Source of the DNA: Pseudomonas parafulva NBRC 16636 = DSM 17004
GTDB taxonomy: Bacteria > Pseudomonadota > Gammaproteobacteria > Pseudomonadales > Pseudomonadaceae
Assembly: GCF_000730645.1 (NCBI RefSeq)
Contig: NZ_BBIU01000002.1
Coordinates: 124,001 to 188,000, forward strand
Length of the DNA: 64,000 nt
Direction of reading: 5' to 3'
Shown here: positions 55,645-63,422 of the stretch, piece after piece
How the letters are laid out: every line of letters begins with the position of its first letter
Position numbering within the stretch: the first letter of the stretch is position 1
The notes under the pieces: model-generated
What the model saw: the letters and a program-made list of their open reading frames with translations, nothing else
What the model was told of the DNA's origin: nothing
Database searches by the model: none
Position numbers and translations under genes: made by a program

Positions 55645-56655
55645 TCAGGGCTGATCACCTGCGAGCAATTGATAGCTGCGCAGTCGGTCTTCGAAGCGAT
55701 GGGTAACGGTGACGATGCCGATTTCATTGCATTCGAAGTCTCGCGCAAATTCGGCAATCCTGCGTCGGCAGGTCTGCGCCGAGCCCACCACCATACCCGC
55801 CAAGGTTTCATCGTAGTTGGCACGTTCAACCTGGTTCATCTGCCTGTAGCGTTGCTGCACCTCAGCAGGGCTGAGGAGAACCTCGCGTGGCGTCCTGCCG
55901 GCGCTGAGTTTTCGGTATACCGCCGTGCCGGCGATGTAGCGGGCCTCTTCATCCGTACTCGCGCAGATAGCCGCGACCGCTAGAAGACCGGGGGGAGGGC
56001 TGACCCGTGCAGCATGCCGCCATGCCCCTCTGTGATCGTCAAAAATCCGCGGCGTGCAGGCGCTTGGGGTGATGAACTGCGCCAGGGCCAAGCCCATTCC
56101 CAGTTGACCGGCCAGTTGGGAACTGCCCCCGCCGGAGCCCAGCATCCAAAGCGAGGGTATCGACTCGGGCGGCAAATCGAAGGTAAGGACGTGATAAGCG
56201 TGACCGGCGGGGAAGCCGTCTCGCAGAAATGCACACAGCATGGCGGCCTGCGTAGGGAACTGATCGACATCCGGCACGAAGCCTGGCACGGCCAGCGCGT
56301 GGCTGCTCAAGGCGCTGCCGCCGGGCGCGCGTCCGATGCCAAGATCTATCCGACCAGGAAAAAGTCCGCCGAGCAATGCAAAGGTCTCCGCCACTTTATA
56401 GGGGCTGTAATGGCTCAGCATTACACCGCCGCTGCCAACGCGCATGCTGCGAGTAGCGCTGGCGATACGGGTGAGGAGGATCTCCGGCGCTGTGCCGCTG
56501 AACTGGATACTGTTGTGATGCTCTGCCAACCAGTAGCGGTGGTAGCCGAGCCGCTCGCATTCGATGGCCAGCTCCAGCGAAAGCCCAGGTGCAGTGAGAA
56601 GGGTGTGGTGCTGATGAACCGGTGATTGGTCAATTACGGTCAGGAGCAGGGTCAC
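55645..56655 (-). CDS. LLM-class flavin-dependent oxidoreductase
   Basis: A 336-residue luciferase-like monooxygenase or oxidoreductase using reduced flavin. Motifs: the N-terminal ECERLGYHRYWLAEHHNSI, then GGLFPGRIDLGIGRAPGG and GSAQTCRRRIAEFARDF near the end. It starts with GTG (56655). Divergent from an MFS gene across a 100-bp region with operator-like repeats, so it may belong to the HpaR regulon. The substrate is unknown. A helper role in flavin supply or oxidation of a side product is possible. Confidence 0.83.
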   Translation of the reverse strand: MTLLLTVIDQSPVHQHHTLLTAPGLSLELAIECERLGYHRYWLAEHHNSIQFSGTAPEILLTRIASATRSMRVGSGGVMLSHYSPYKVAETFALLGGLFPGRIDLGIGRAPGGSALSSHALAVPGFVPDVDQFPTQAAMLCAFLRDGFPAGHAYHVLTFDLPPESIPSLWMLGSGGGSSQLAGQLGMGLALAQFITPSACTPRIFDDHRGAWRHAARVSPPPGLLAVAAICASTDEEARYIAGTAVYRKLSAGRTPREVLLSPAEVQQRYRQMNQVERANYDETLAGMVVGSAQTCRRRIAEFARDFECNEIGIVTVTHRFEDRLRSYQLLAGDQP

Positions 56656-56677
56656 GGGCGTTACTCATCGGGAGATC

Positions 56678-56730
56678 ATTAAATTGTTAACCATTCTGCC
56701 GCTTTGAAGGCAGAATGTTAAGAAGTTATC
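56678..56730. promoter_or_regulatory. Operator-like repeats and palindrome in the LLM/MFS divergent promoter
   Basis: ATTAA-ATTG-TTAAC (56678-56691) and GTTAA-GAAG-TTATC (56717-56730) start 39 bp apart. Between them lies CATTCTGCC-GCTTTGAA-GGCAGAATG (56692-56717), a perfect 9-bp inverted repeat. The first two match the island motif; the palindrome may bind another regulator. Confidence 0.6.
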
Positions 56731-56754
56731 GAATTCATCTCACATGACGGAGCA

Positions 56755-57960
56755 ATGATGTTGAGTCACCCTGGTCGCCTGATCGTCCTGCTCGCCGCCC
56801 TTGTGGCGTTCGCCCCCCTGTCAATCGACACTTACCTGCCGAGTCTGCCGACCATTGCGGTTGACCTGGGTGCAAGCGCCAGTGGCGTGCAGCTCACCAT
56901 CGGTGCGTTTCTCGCCGGATTGTGCATTGGCATGATGTTTCATGGACCCTGCTCGGATCGCTTCGGCCGGCGGCCGGTTCTGATTTGGGGGATGGTCCTG
57001 TATCTGGGAGCAACCATCGGCTGCATGTTCGCCGAGAACATTGAAGCGCTGATCGGGTGGCGCTTCTTGCAGGCGTTGGGTGGTGCTGCTGCGTCAGTGT
57101 TGGCTCGAACGATCGTGCGTGACGTTTTCTCGATCGGTCAGGCGGCGCGTACGCTATCGCTTATGCACCTGGTCACCATGTTGGCGACGCTCGTCGCACC
57201 CTTGGCAGGTGGGTTATTGATGCAATTGCACAGCTGGCGAAGCATCTTTGCCGCATTGTTCGCTTTCGCCGCGGTATGCCTGCTCGCCAGCCTTCGCTAT
57301 ATACCTGAGACTCATCCTGCCGAGCGGCGCGTTGGGTCGCTCGGTACAGCATTGGCCGGATACTGGCAGATCGCGTGCAACGCCCAGGCGCTCGCTTACA
57401 TCTTGTGCATGGGCTTGTCGTTCGGCGGTATGTTTGCATTCATCACCGCGTCTCCCTATGTGTACATCGAATACTTTCAGATTTCGCCTCAAGGCTACGG
57501 CTGGCTCTTCGGACTGAACATTTTCGGAGTGATTATCGTGACGCTCATTAATGCGCGTCTGGTGACGCGTTTCGGACCACTGGCAATGCTGGGCGCTGGT
57601 GCGGCGATCGTCAGCGTTGCGGTGCTTGGACTCAGTGTGGTGGCAAGTACCGAGGCGCCTGGTCTGATCGGGATCGTGTTGCCGGTGGTGTTGTTTGTGA
57701 GTGTCACTGGCTTGATGGGCGCCAACTGTGTGGCTAGCTTGCTGAAGCTGTTCCCCAACAATGCCGGCGCCGCCGCCGGGCTGGCGGTATCCAGCCAGTT
57801 CGCCCTCGGTGCGGCATTCAGCGCATGGGTGAGTAGTTTGGCTGACGGCTCGCCCCGCCCGATGTGCTGGGTGATTGCAGCAGCAGGGGCGGGTTCGGTG
57901 CTCTGTTATGTGTGGCTCAGAGCGCGCTCAAGGACCGCTGAGCAGAGGCGAGCAGCCTGA
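56755..57960 (+). CDS. MFS transporter, Bcr/CflA (drug efflux) type
   Basis: A 401-residue inner-membrane transporter with 12 hydrophobic segments. It begins MMLSHPGRLIVLLAALVAFA, with PLSIDTYLPSLPTIAVDLGA and FHGPCSDRFGRRPVLIWG (motif A), and ARTIVRDVFSIGQAARTLS. Likely a proton-driven exporter of an organic compound, possibly an intermediate or by-product of the pathway. It is convergent with the chemoreceptor gene, ending 10 bp before it. It differs from the pump at 26885. Confidence 0.87.
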   Translation: MMLSHPGRLIVLLAALVAFAPLSIDTYLPSLPTIAVDLGASASGVQLTIGAFLAGLCIGMMFHGPCSDRFGRRPVLIWGMVLYLGATIGCMFAENIEALIGWRFLQALGGAAASVLARTIVRDVFSIGQAARTLSLMHLVTMLATLVAPLAGGLLMQLHSWRSIFAALFAFAAVCLLASLRYIPETHPAERRVGSLGTALAGYWQIACNAQALAYILCMGLSFGGMFAFITASPYVYIEYFQISPQGYGWLFGLNIFGVIIVTLINARLVTRFGPLAMLGAGAAIVSVAVLGLSVVASTEAPGLIGIVLPVVLFVSVTGLMGANCVASLLKLFPNNAGAAAGLAVSSQFALGAAFSAWVSSLADGSPRPMCWVIAAAGAGSVLCYVWLRARSRTAEQRRAA

Positions 57961-57969
57961 TCGCCAGAC

Positions 57970-60045
57970 TCAGACTTTAAAGCGTCCGAGCAGTGCCTGC
58001 TGGCCAACAGCAAGAACATTCATTTGCTGGCTGATGGCCGATGATTGCTTGGCCTGCTTCGACAGTTCGCTCACCACTTCGTTGACGGCTTCGACGTTAC
58101 GGCTGATCTCCTCGGCAACGCTACTTTGCTCTTCAGCAGCGCAAGCGATCTGGGTGTTCATGTCGGTAATGGTACCGACTGCCTGGCGAATTTGATCAAG
58201 CGCCTGGAGCGCCTGGCGCGTTTGTTCAACATTACGGTGCGCTTGGTCATTGCTCTGCTGCATGGATTGACTGAGGTCATGGGTACCTTCGCGGAGGTTG
58301 TCGATTAAGCCCGCGATCTCACCCACAGAGGCTTGTGTACGCATTGCCAATGCTCTGACCTCGTCCGCTACGACAGCGAAGCCGCGCCCGGCATCGCCTG
58401 CCCGGGCAGCCTCAATGGCGGCATTAAGCGCAAGCAGGTTGGTTTGCTGGGCGATGGATAGAATCACGTCGAGCACTGACCCGATCCGCTCGCTGCTCAC
58501 CGCCAGGCTGCGCAAACGCTCCATGGCTTCGGCCATCCCGACGGCGAGCGCATTTATATTCCCAACCGACTGCTCGATCACCTGCGCGCCAGTCCCCGTG
58601 GCTTGCTCGGCATAACGTGCAGCATCTGCCGCGCGTGCCGCACCTTCAGCCGCAGCCTGAGCGGTTGCTGACATTTCCTGAATAGCAGTAGCCATTTGCT
58701 CGATTTCCGTGGCTTGTTGGTGCATGCCACGGCTGGTTTCGACCGCGATAGTCTGCGATTTGTCGGCAGTACTGCGAGTATCGTGGACGGCCTGCTGAGC
58801 CTGGGCGATGACCGGTTGAAGTCGATCAAGGAAAAGGTCAAAGGCACCGCATAAATGGCCTAGCTCATCACGGCCGCTGTACGCCAGACGTCGTGTGAGA
58901 TCTCCGTCGCCATCGGCGATGGCATGCAGCAGTTCGGCGACGCGTGAAATCGGGCGGGTCAGGCTGCGAGAAGCCCATCCCATAATCAATACCCCTGTCA
59001 GCGTCAGCAGCAAACCTAGGCCGACTGCAACACCGAGGCTTTTCACCTGTTGCGCCTGCATTTGCTCTTTCAAACGTTGCAGCGGGGCCTCAAGAACCCG
59101 TGAGGGTACCGATACCTCGATTAGCCAGGGGAGGGCCTCGGCAATCGGCGCGAAGGGGACAGTAACGTTGAGGTAGCCTGAGTGGGCTTGCGACGCCTTC
59201 AGCGTGCCGAGTCGCTGCGGCTGACCGGTGTCGGCCGCTACCACGCCCGCGGGGCTCAGAATCGACAACATGCCTTGCCCTTCGTAAAGGCCTGCACTGG
59301 CCGCCGCGGCTTCCTCCTGAAGCTTGTCCAGCGCAATATCCAGCCCTAACACCCCAAGCAATTGCCCGTTGACGATGAGCGGTACGGTCACACTGGTCAC
59401 CAGTCGAGGAGTGCCGCTTGAGTCGTCCAGGTAGGGTTCCAATACGCACGCCTGCAAACTTTTACGCGAGCAGACGTAGAAGGCGTTAGCGGAGGCTCCG
59501 GTAGGACCGATTGATGTATCGGCCAATAGGGATTCGTCGGCCGAAACCGCTTGAAGCTGCCCGGGTGTTGGTTGTAGCCAATATTGGGTAAAGCGGCCAC
59601 GGTCGTTTCCGCCTAGCGCCGTCTGGCCTGCGAAATCTGCGTCATGTCCGTCCAGCGCGTTCCGCTCGAATATCACGAACAGGCCAAGCAAGTCCCTGCG
59701 TTCGCCAATGGCATCATGCAGCAACCTTGAGAGCTCCTGACGCATGACAATGGCGGCGGCATAATCGCTTATGGTCTGCGCACGCAGATGGAGGAGATGC
59801 CGGGCTACGCCTTGGGCAAATTCGAAGCTCTGGCCAAATCGCTGTTGGACCTTCAGCGCTTGCACTTGCCCTTCGGCCTGCAACGTGTCTTGGGCCGCCG
59901 TACGCAAAAGATCGCCCGACGTGCTGGCGATGCTTTGTACGTCGCTACGGCGCTGCTCCTGTGATAGCCAAGCTAGTATTCCCACGACGGACACCAGACA
60001 GATGCTGCTCAATAACGTGATCTTGATCCGAATACTTAAATTCAT
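57970..60045 (-). CDS. Methyl-accepting chemotaxis protein with dCache-type sensor
   Basis: A chemoreceptor of 691 residues: transmembrane helix about 5-27, a large periplasmic domain (about 28-335), second helix about 335-357, HAMP, and the cytoplasmic signalling domain with [20 protein letters not shown], the hairpin tip ([20 protein letters not shown]) and [19 protein letters not shown]. The periplasmic part shows dCache-like features such as [29 protein letters not shown] and [19 protein letters not shown], which recall TlpQ/McpU-type receptors for amines. An amine or aromatic acid attractant would suit the island. Last island gene before the right umuC copy. Confidence 0.82.
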   Translation of the reverse strand: MNLSIRIKITLLSSICLVSVVGILAWLSQEQRRSDVQSIASTSGDLLRTAAQDTLQAEGQVQALKVQQRFGQSFEFAQGVARHLLHLRAQTISDYAAAIVMRQELSRLLHDAIGERRDLLGLFVIFERNALDGHDADFAGQTALGGNDRGRFTQYWLQPTPGQLQAVSADESLLADTSIGPTGASANAFYVCSRKSLQACVLEPYLDDSSGTPRLVTSVTVPLIVNGQLLGVLGLDIALDKLQEEAAAASAGLYEGQGMLSILSPAGVVAADTGQPQRLGTLKASQAHSGYLNVTVPFAPIAEALPWLIEVSVPSRVLEAPLQRLKEQMQAQQVKSLGVAVGLGLLLTLTGVLIMGWASRSLTRPISRVAELLHAIADGDGDLTRRLAYSGRDELGHLCGAFDLFLDRLQPVIAQAQQAVHDTRSTADKSQTIAVETSRGMHQQATEIEQMATAIQEMSATAQAAAEGAARAADAARYAEQATGTGAQVIEQSVGNINALAVGMAEAMERLRSLAVSSERIGSVLDVILSIAQQTNLLALNAAIEAARAGDAGRGFAVVADEVRALAMRTQASVGEIAGLIDNLREGTHDLSQSMQQSNDQAHRNVEQTRQALQALDQIRQAVGTITDMNTQIACAAEEQSSVAEEISRNVEAVNEVVSELSKQAKQSSAISQQMNVLAVGQQALLGRFKV

Positions 60046-60219
60046 AGTTTCCCTTGCCACCTAAGCCGAGCTGCTCGGCGAAAGGTACCGGGACTGACAA
60101 CCAAACCCTATAGACTCAGACTCTATGGCAGGGGCGCTCAAATGTACGGCAGGCGTTGACAAGTCGCCGTTCGGTGTATCAAAAGTGGCTACAACTCATC
60201 TGGCCTGATTGGAGTTGGC

Positions 60220-61058
60220 CGCTTGTCAAGCTGGCCAATCACATGGCCAAGAGGCTGTTGAGCCAAACGGACGGTGTGATCGACATTACCGACCCGGTCA
60301 AGCGTGACTGGGTGTTGCGTAACTCCAAGGCCAGTGATGTGTGGGGTATTGGCCGCAAGATGAACGCCCACCTGGAGGCCATGGGCATCTACACGGCAAT
60401 GGACCTTGCCAGGGCCGACGCCCGTACCCTTCGGCAGAAGTTCAGTGTGGTGGTGGAAAAGACCGCCCGTGAACTGGGGGGCACACCGTGCCTGGAACTG
60501 GAAGATGTTGAGATGGCCAAGCATGAGATCTGCAGTAGCCGTATGTTTGGTGAACGCTTGAGCGACCTGCCGTCGATCAAGCAGGCAGTGGCCACTTATG
60601 TGGGGCGCGCTGCGCAAAAGCTGCGGGCACAGGGCTCGCTGTGCAAGCGCATGCGCGTGAGCATCCGCACCGGCATGTTCAACCCCAATGAAGCGCATCA
60701 CGCCCAGGGCGCGCTGGTTGAACTGCCGTACCCTACCTGTGACACCTTGTTGATGACGCGGCTGGCCAGCCAGGCGGTCGAGCAGGTGTTCAGGCCCGGG
60801 TTTCGTTACAGCAAAGCCGAAGTACTGCTGATGGGCCTGCGAGCCCCTGGCGACTTTTCAGGTGACCTGTTCGCGGCGCGACAGCCGCCGACCCGTGACC
60901 GCGCGATGCAGGTGATGGATGACATCAATCAGCGGTGGGGCAGGGGAACGCTGCGGGTTGCCAGCGTGCCGCTGGTACCTGCCTGGGGTATGAAAAGAGA
61001 AATGATGAGCCAGTCCTATACGACACGTATTGATCAGCTGTGGACCATCAGAGGCTGA
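60220..61058 (+). pseudogene. umuC: 5'-truncated second umuC (right copy of the direct repeat)
   Basis: Carries umuC codons ~146-424 in frame to a natural stop, with SQSYTTRIDQLW at the end. It lacks the catalytic residues (Asp11, Asp105, Glu106 in the complete copy), so it cannot polymerise DNA. The upstream bases 60061-60219 are unrelated to umuC. The ORF extends to 60156 by chance. Similarity to the left copy is ~97% up to about 60682 and much less after that, so one end of one copy has been replaced. This copy sits beside the genes that were probably next to umuC before the insertion. Confidence 0.9.
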
Positions 61059-61145
61059 ACTGGCCTACGCCGTAATGAACGCGAAGATTTGGCGAACTGC
61101 CGGGCTGCCAGGGTGCCCAATGCTCATCAACCCAAGGAGAGCGAC

Positions 61146-61262
61146 ATGACCGAGCCAAAACGTGACCAGCAGGACAACCAGGTGCCTGCCCACTCGACCG
61201 AAGAAGAGAAGGCACGCCTGAAGGACAAGAACAAAGACGGTATTCCACCCGGCGCCGAGTGA
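61146..61262 (+). CDS. Small hydrophilic protein
   Basis: A 38-residue ORF, MTEPKRDQQDNQVPAHSTEE and EKARLKDKNKDGIPPGAE, with a clear GGAGAG ribosome site 8 bases before the ATG. Highly charged, without signal or membrane segment. I do not recognise a named family. It lies 87 bp after the umuC remnant and may have been the next gene downstream of the original umuC. Confidence 0.55.
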   Translation: MTEPKRDQQDNQVPAHSTEEEKARLKDKNKDGIPPGAE

Positions 61263-61394
61263 TGGCTGAAGCGTTTCTGCCCTGTTTCCCCCGAGCATGG
61301 GTGAACTTCTTCACACGGCAGTTGCTCTGATCTTCGCACCGCGTGCCCAGCACGGGGTGAAAGAATATCGACCCTTGCCAACAGGTTCAGTCAC

Positions 61395-61493
61395 ATGTTT
61401 TCGGAAGACTTTTACGGGGTTTATCTGGTCGTCGAAGCGGTGTTGGTGTTTACCGTGCTGGCGATCGCCGTGCACTGGAATCAGGACGCCTGA
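61395..61493 (+). CDS. Small single-pass membrane protein
   Basis: A 32-residue ORF, MFSEDFYGVYLVVEAVLVFT plus VLAIAVHWNQDA, with a central hydrophobic helix. A terminator begins right at its stop codon, supporting transcription. There is no strong ribosome site, so the call is moderate. Function unknown. Confidence 0.4.
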   Translation: MFSEDFYGVYLVVEAVLVFTVLAIAVHWNQDA

Positions 61494-61522
61494 AAAAGGG
61501 GCGGAACTGGCCCGCCCTTTTT
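61493..61522. terminator. Terminator after the small membrane protein
   Basis: AAAAAGGGGCGG-AACTGG-CCCGCCCTTTTT-like hairpin with T-tract, also usable from the minus strand. Confidence 0.75.
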
Positions 61523-61553
61523 GCTTGCGCCTCATTTGGCGGTGGGCACGTCG

Positions 61554-61811
61554 TTAACCTCTGATCACTTCAAGACGGGCGCGGCCCGCCTCGGTGATCG
61601 CATTCTCACCTTCGTCACTGATGCGGTAGCGTCCTGACGGCATTTTGCTTATCGAGAACCGCACCAGTCCGCTACGCGACAGGGCTTCGCCCGCCTCAAA
61701 ACTCATGGCGCACTCCAAATCGAATAACTTGATTTCACCGATTTTGTAGCGAGAAAACGCTATCAGGGCGAGGTCTAGCGCCTCTTGATTGACGTTTTGA
61801 ACATGTTCCAT
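61554..61811 (-). CDS. Hypothetical small protein
   Basis: An 85-residue soluble protein: MEHVQNVNQEALDLALIAFS, then KIGEIKLFDLECAMSFEAGE and RYRISDEGENAITEAGRARL. ATG 61811 is preceded by AGGAAG. It looks like a compact helical protein, perhaps with a small winged-helix-like character, but I recognise no family. It is divergent from the gene at 62052. Confidence 0.65.
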   Translation of the reverse strand: MEHVQNVNQEALDLALIAFSRYKIGEIKLFDLECAMSFEAGEALSRSGLVRFSISKMPSGRYRISDEGENAITEAGRARLEVIRG

Positions 61812-62051
61812 TTGACTTCCTAGTTCGTGAGAGGCCCGGTCCGTGGGCATATGCAACGGACCGAGACAGTTCGTCGAATGGCCAACGCTACTATGCCGGC
61901 GTGGGGCGGGGTACTGGCATTGCATCCACACTGGATGCAAACCCAGCGCCGGACCGGGCGTTAAACTATTTTCACATCGTGGTTTATCCGCAAGCCATCA
62001 TCTATGTTTGGGGTGTGGGAACCTCCACACTTTTTTGAAGGAAGCGCTGAA

Positions 62052-62315
62052 ATGCTCAAAAAAACGGTTGCCGCTGTTGCCATTGCTTTCGCCGCCGTCA
62101 TGACGATGTCCGCCGCGCAAGCAGAAGGGGATGTAGCGAAAGGTGTTCGCCACGATGTCCGTGAAGTGGATAAAGGCGCCGATCACGCGGGTAAGGAAAT
62201 CAGCAAAGGTGTTAAGCATGATGGCAAGGAAATTGATAAGGGCGCCAGCCACATGAACAAGGAACGCCACAAGGCGGGCAAGCATATTGATAAAGAGGTC
62301 AAGAAAGACTTCTGA
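62052..62315 (+). CDS. Small exported Lys/His-rich repeat protein
   Basis: An 87-residue protein with a signal peptide (MLKKTVAAVAIAFAAVMTMS, cleavage after AQA at about 24). The mature part consists of short repeats around H-D-[GV]-[KR]-E-[IV]-D-K-G-A (HDVREVDKGADHAGKEISKG, then HDGKEIDKGASH). The charged, His-containing repeats suggest binding of metal, nucleic acid or cell envelope polymers, but no function is known to me. ATG 62052 with GAAGG upstream. Confidence 0.7.
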   Translation: MLKKTVAAVAIAFAAVMTMSAAQAEGDVAKGVRHDVREVDKGADHAGKEISKGVKHDGKEIDKGASHMNKERHKAGKHIDKEVKKDF

Positions 62316-62443
62316 TCCGGTAAAAGTCGCTGAGGCGTTTTGCGGGCAAGTCCGCTTCCACACGAATGTTGGGGGCGCCGATTTGCCCGCTATTACTGTA
62401 GGCAGCGATTTAAAACGCCCGATGCTCAGTGGAGAGGCGTGAC
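62316..62443. other. Short intergenic region with a REP-like fragment
   Basis: 128 bp between the repeat protein and the ClbS-like gene. It contains GCGGGCAAGTCCGCTTCCAC, a degenerate P. putida REP, and the ribosome site GGAGAGG of the next gene. Confidence 0.5.
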
Positions 62444-62977
62444 GTGGCGATACCGCAAAACAAGCAGCAACTCATCGAGGCCATTCGCCTCAATTATTCG
62501 CGTTTGGAGGCAGACCTGGCAGACATCCCCATTGCCCGCACACGTGAAGCTTCTCTGGCGGGGCATGCGCAGGGGACCTCAATGAGTCTCTCGGACCTGC
62601 TCGCCTATTTGGTAGGTTGGAACCGGCTGGTGATCAAATGGTGCAACGCCAAAGCCAGGGGGCTGCCTGTCGACTTTCCAGAAACGGGGTATAAGTGGAA
62701 TGAGTTAGGTCGCCTCGCACAACGATTTTATACGGAGGGGGCAGGGCTTACCTTTATCCAGTTACGTGAGCAACTGGCTTGTGTAAACGCCGAGATTCTG
62801 GCCTTGCTTGAACATGAAACCGACGACTCCCTGTACGGCCGCCCTTGGTACGAGCGGTACAGCAAAGGGCGGATGATCCAGTTGAACACGGCGTCCCCTT
62901 ACGCCAATGCGCGTAAACGCGTGCGTCAGTGGAAGAAAGCGCTGGGCGCCGAACCGACCTCCCTGCGGGCGCCCTGA
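62444..62977 (+). CDS. ClbS/DfsB family four-helix-bundle protein
   Basis: A 177-residue cytosolic protein of the DfsB/DinB-like fold (DUF1706): VAIPQNKQQLIEAIRLNYSR, SLSDLLAYLVGWNRLVIKWC, and DDSLYGRPWYERYSKGRMIQ. ClbS is the colibactin self-resistance member; other members are of unknown role. The GTG at 62444 is chosen because GGAGAGG lies 6 bases before it; the GTG at 62429 overlaps that site. Confidence 0.82.
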   Translation: MAIPQNKQQLIEAIRLNYSRLEADLADIPIARTREASLAGHAQGTSMSLSDLLAYLVGWNRLVIKWCNAKARGLPVDFPETGYKWNELGRLAQRFYTEGAGLTFIQLREQLACVNAEILALLEHETDDSLYGRPWYERYSKGRMIQLNTASPYANARKRVRQWKKALGAEPTSLRAP

Positions 62978-63039
62978 TCAGGTTTTGCATTTGCCCTGCG
63001 CGCCCGCAATAATCGGCCCTTTTAACGGAGGTGGTGGTT

Positions 63040-63375
63040 GTGCAGGCACGAAGCGTTGTAGCCGAAATGTTCATCGGGATACCGACGCACTTCTGGGTGT
63101 TGCCCGTTGCCGGCCTGGTCGCGTTTTATGGGCTCAAGTGGTCCGGTAAAGCGGCGGGGCGTGCCAAGGCCATACAGGTGATCACGTACGCGCTGCTGAT
63201 TGCGTTGGCCGTGGTCCCCAATGGCATTTATGCGCTCCTGCCGCCAGCGCCCGGGCCAGAGCAGCTTATGAATCAGCAGCCACTGCCCAACTATGCAGGG
63301 CGCTTTTACCTGGACGCGTTCTATGTCTTCGGCGGCTGGGCCTTGAGCAAAGTCGTGAAGCTCAGGTTTCGCTGA
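63040..63375 (+). CDS. Small membrane protein of unknown function
   Basis: A 111-residue protein with about two to three hydrophobic stretches (IPTHFWVLPVAGLVAFYGL, AIQVITYALLIALAVVPNG, and a weaker one near YLDAFYVFGGWALSKVV). The GTG at 63040 is preferred, as GGAGG lies 8 bases before it. I recognise no family. Confidence 0.6.
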   Translation: MQARSVVAEMFIGIPTHFWVLPVAGLVAFYGLKWSGKAAGRAKAIQVITYALLIALAVVPNGIYALLPPAPGPEQLMNQQPLPNYAGRFYLDAFYVFGGWALSKVVKLRFR

Positions 63376-63422
63376 GGATGGCGCGTTGGCTGGAGTCAAC
63401 CCTATGACTGCGAGCCACCAGG

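Noticed and set aside
60061..60219. Insertion-sequence end at the right island junction
   Set aside because: No terminal inverted repeats or target duplications recognisable; similarity to umuC simply begins at 60220.
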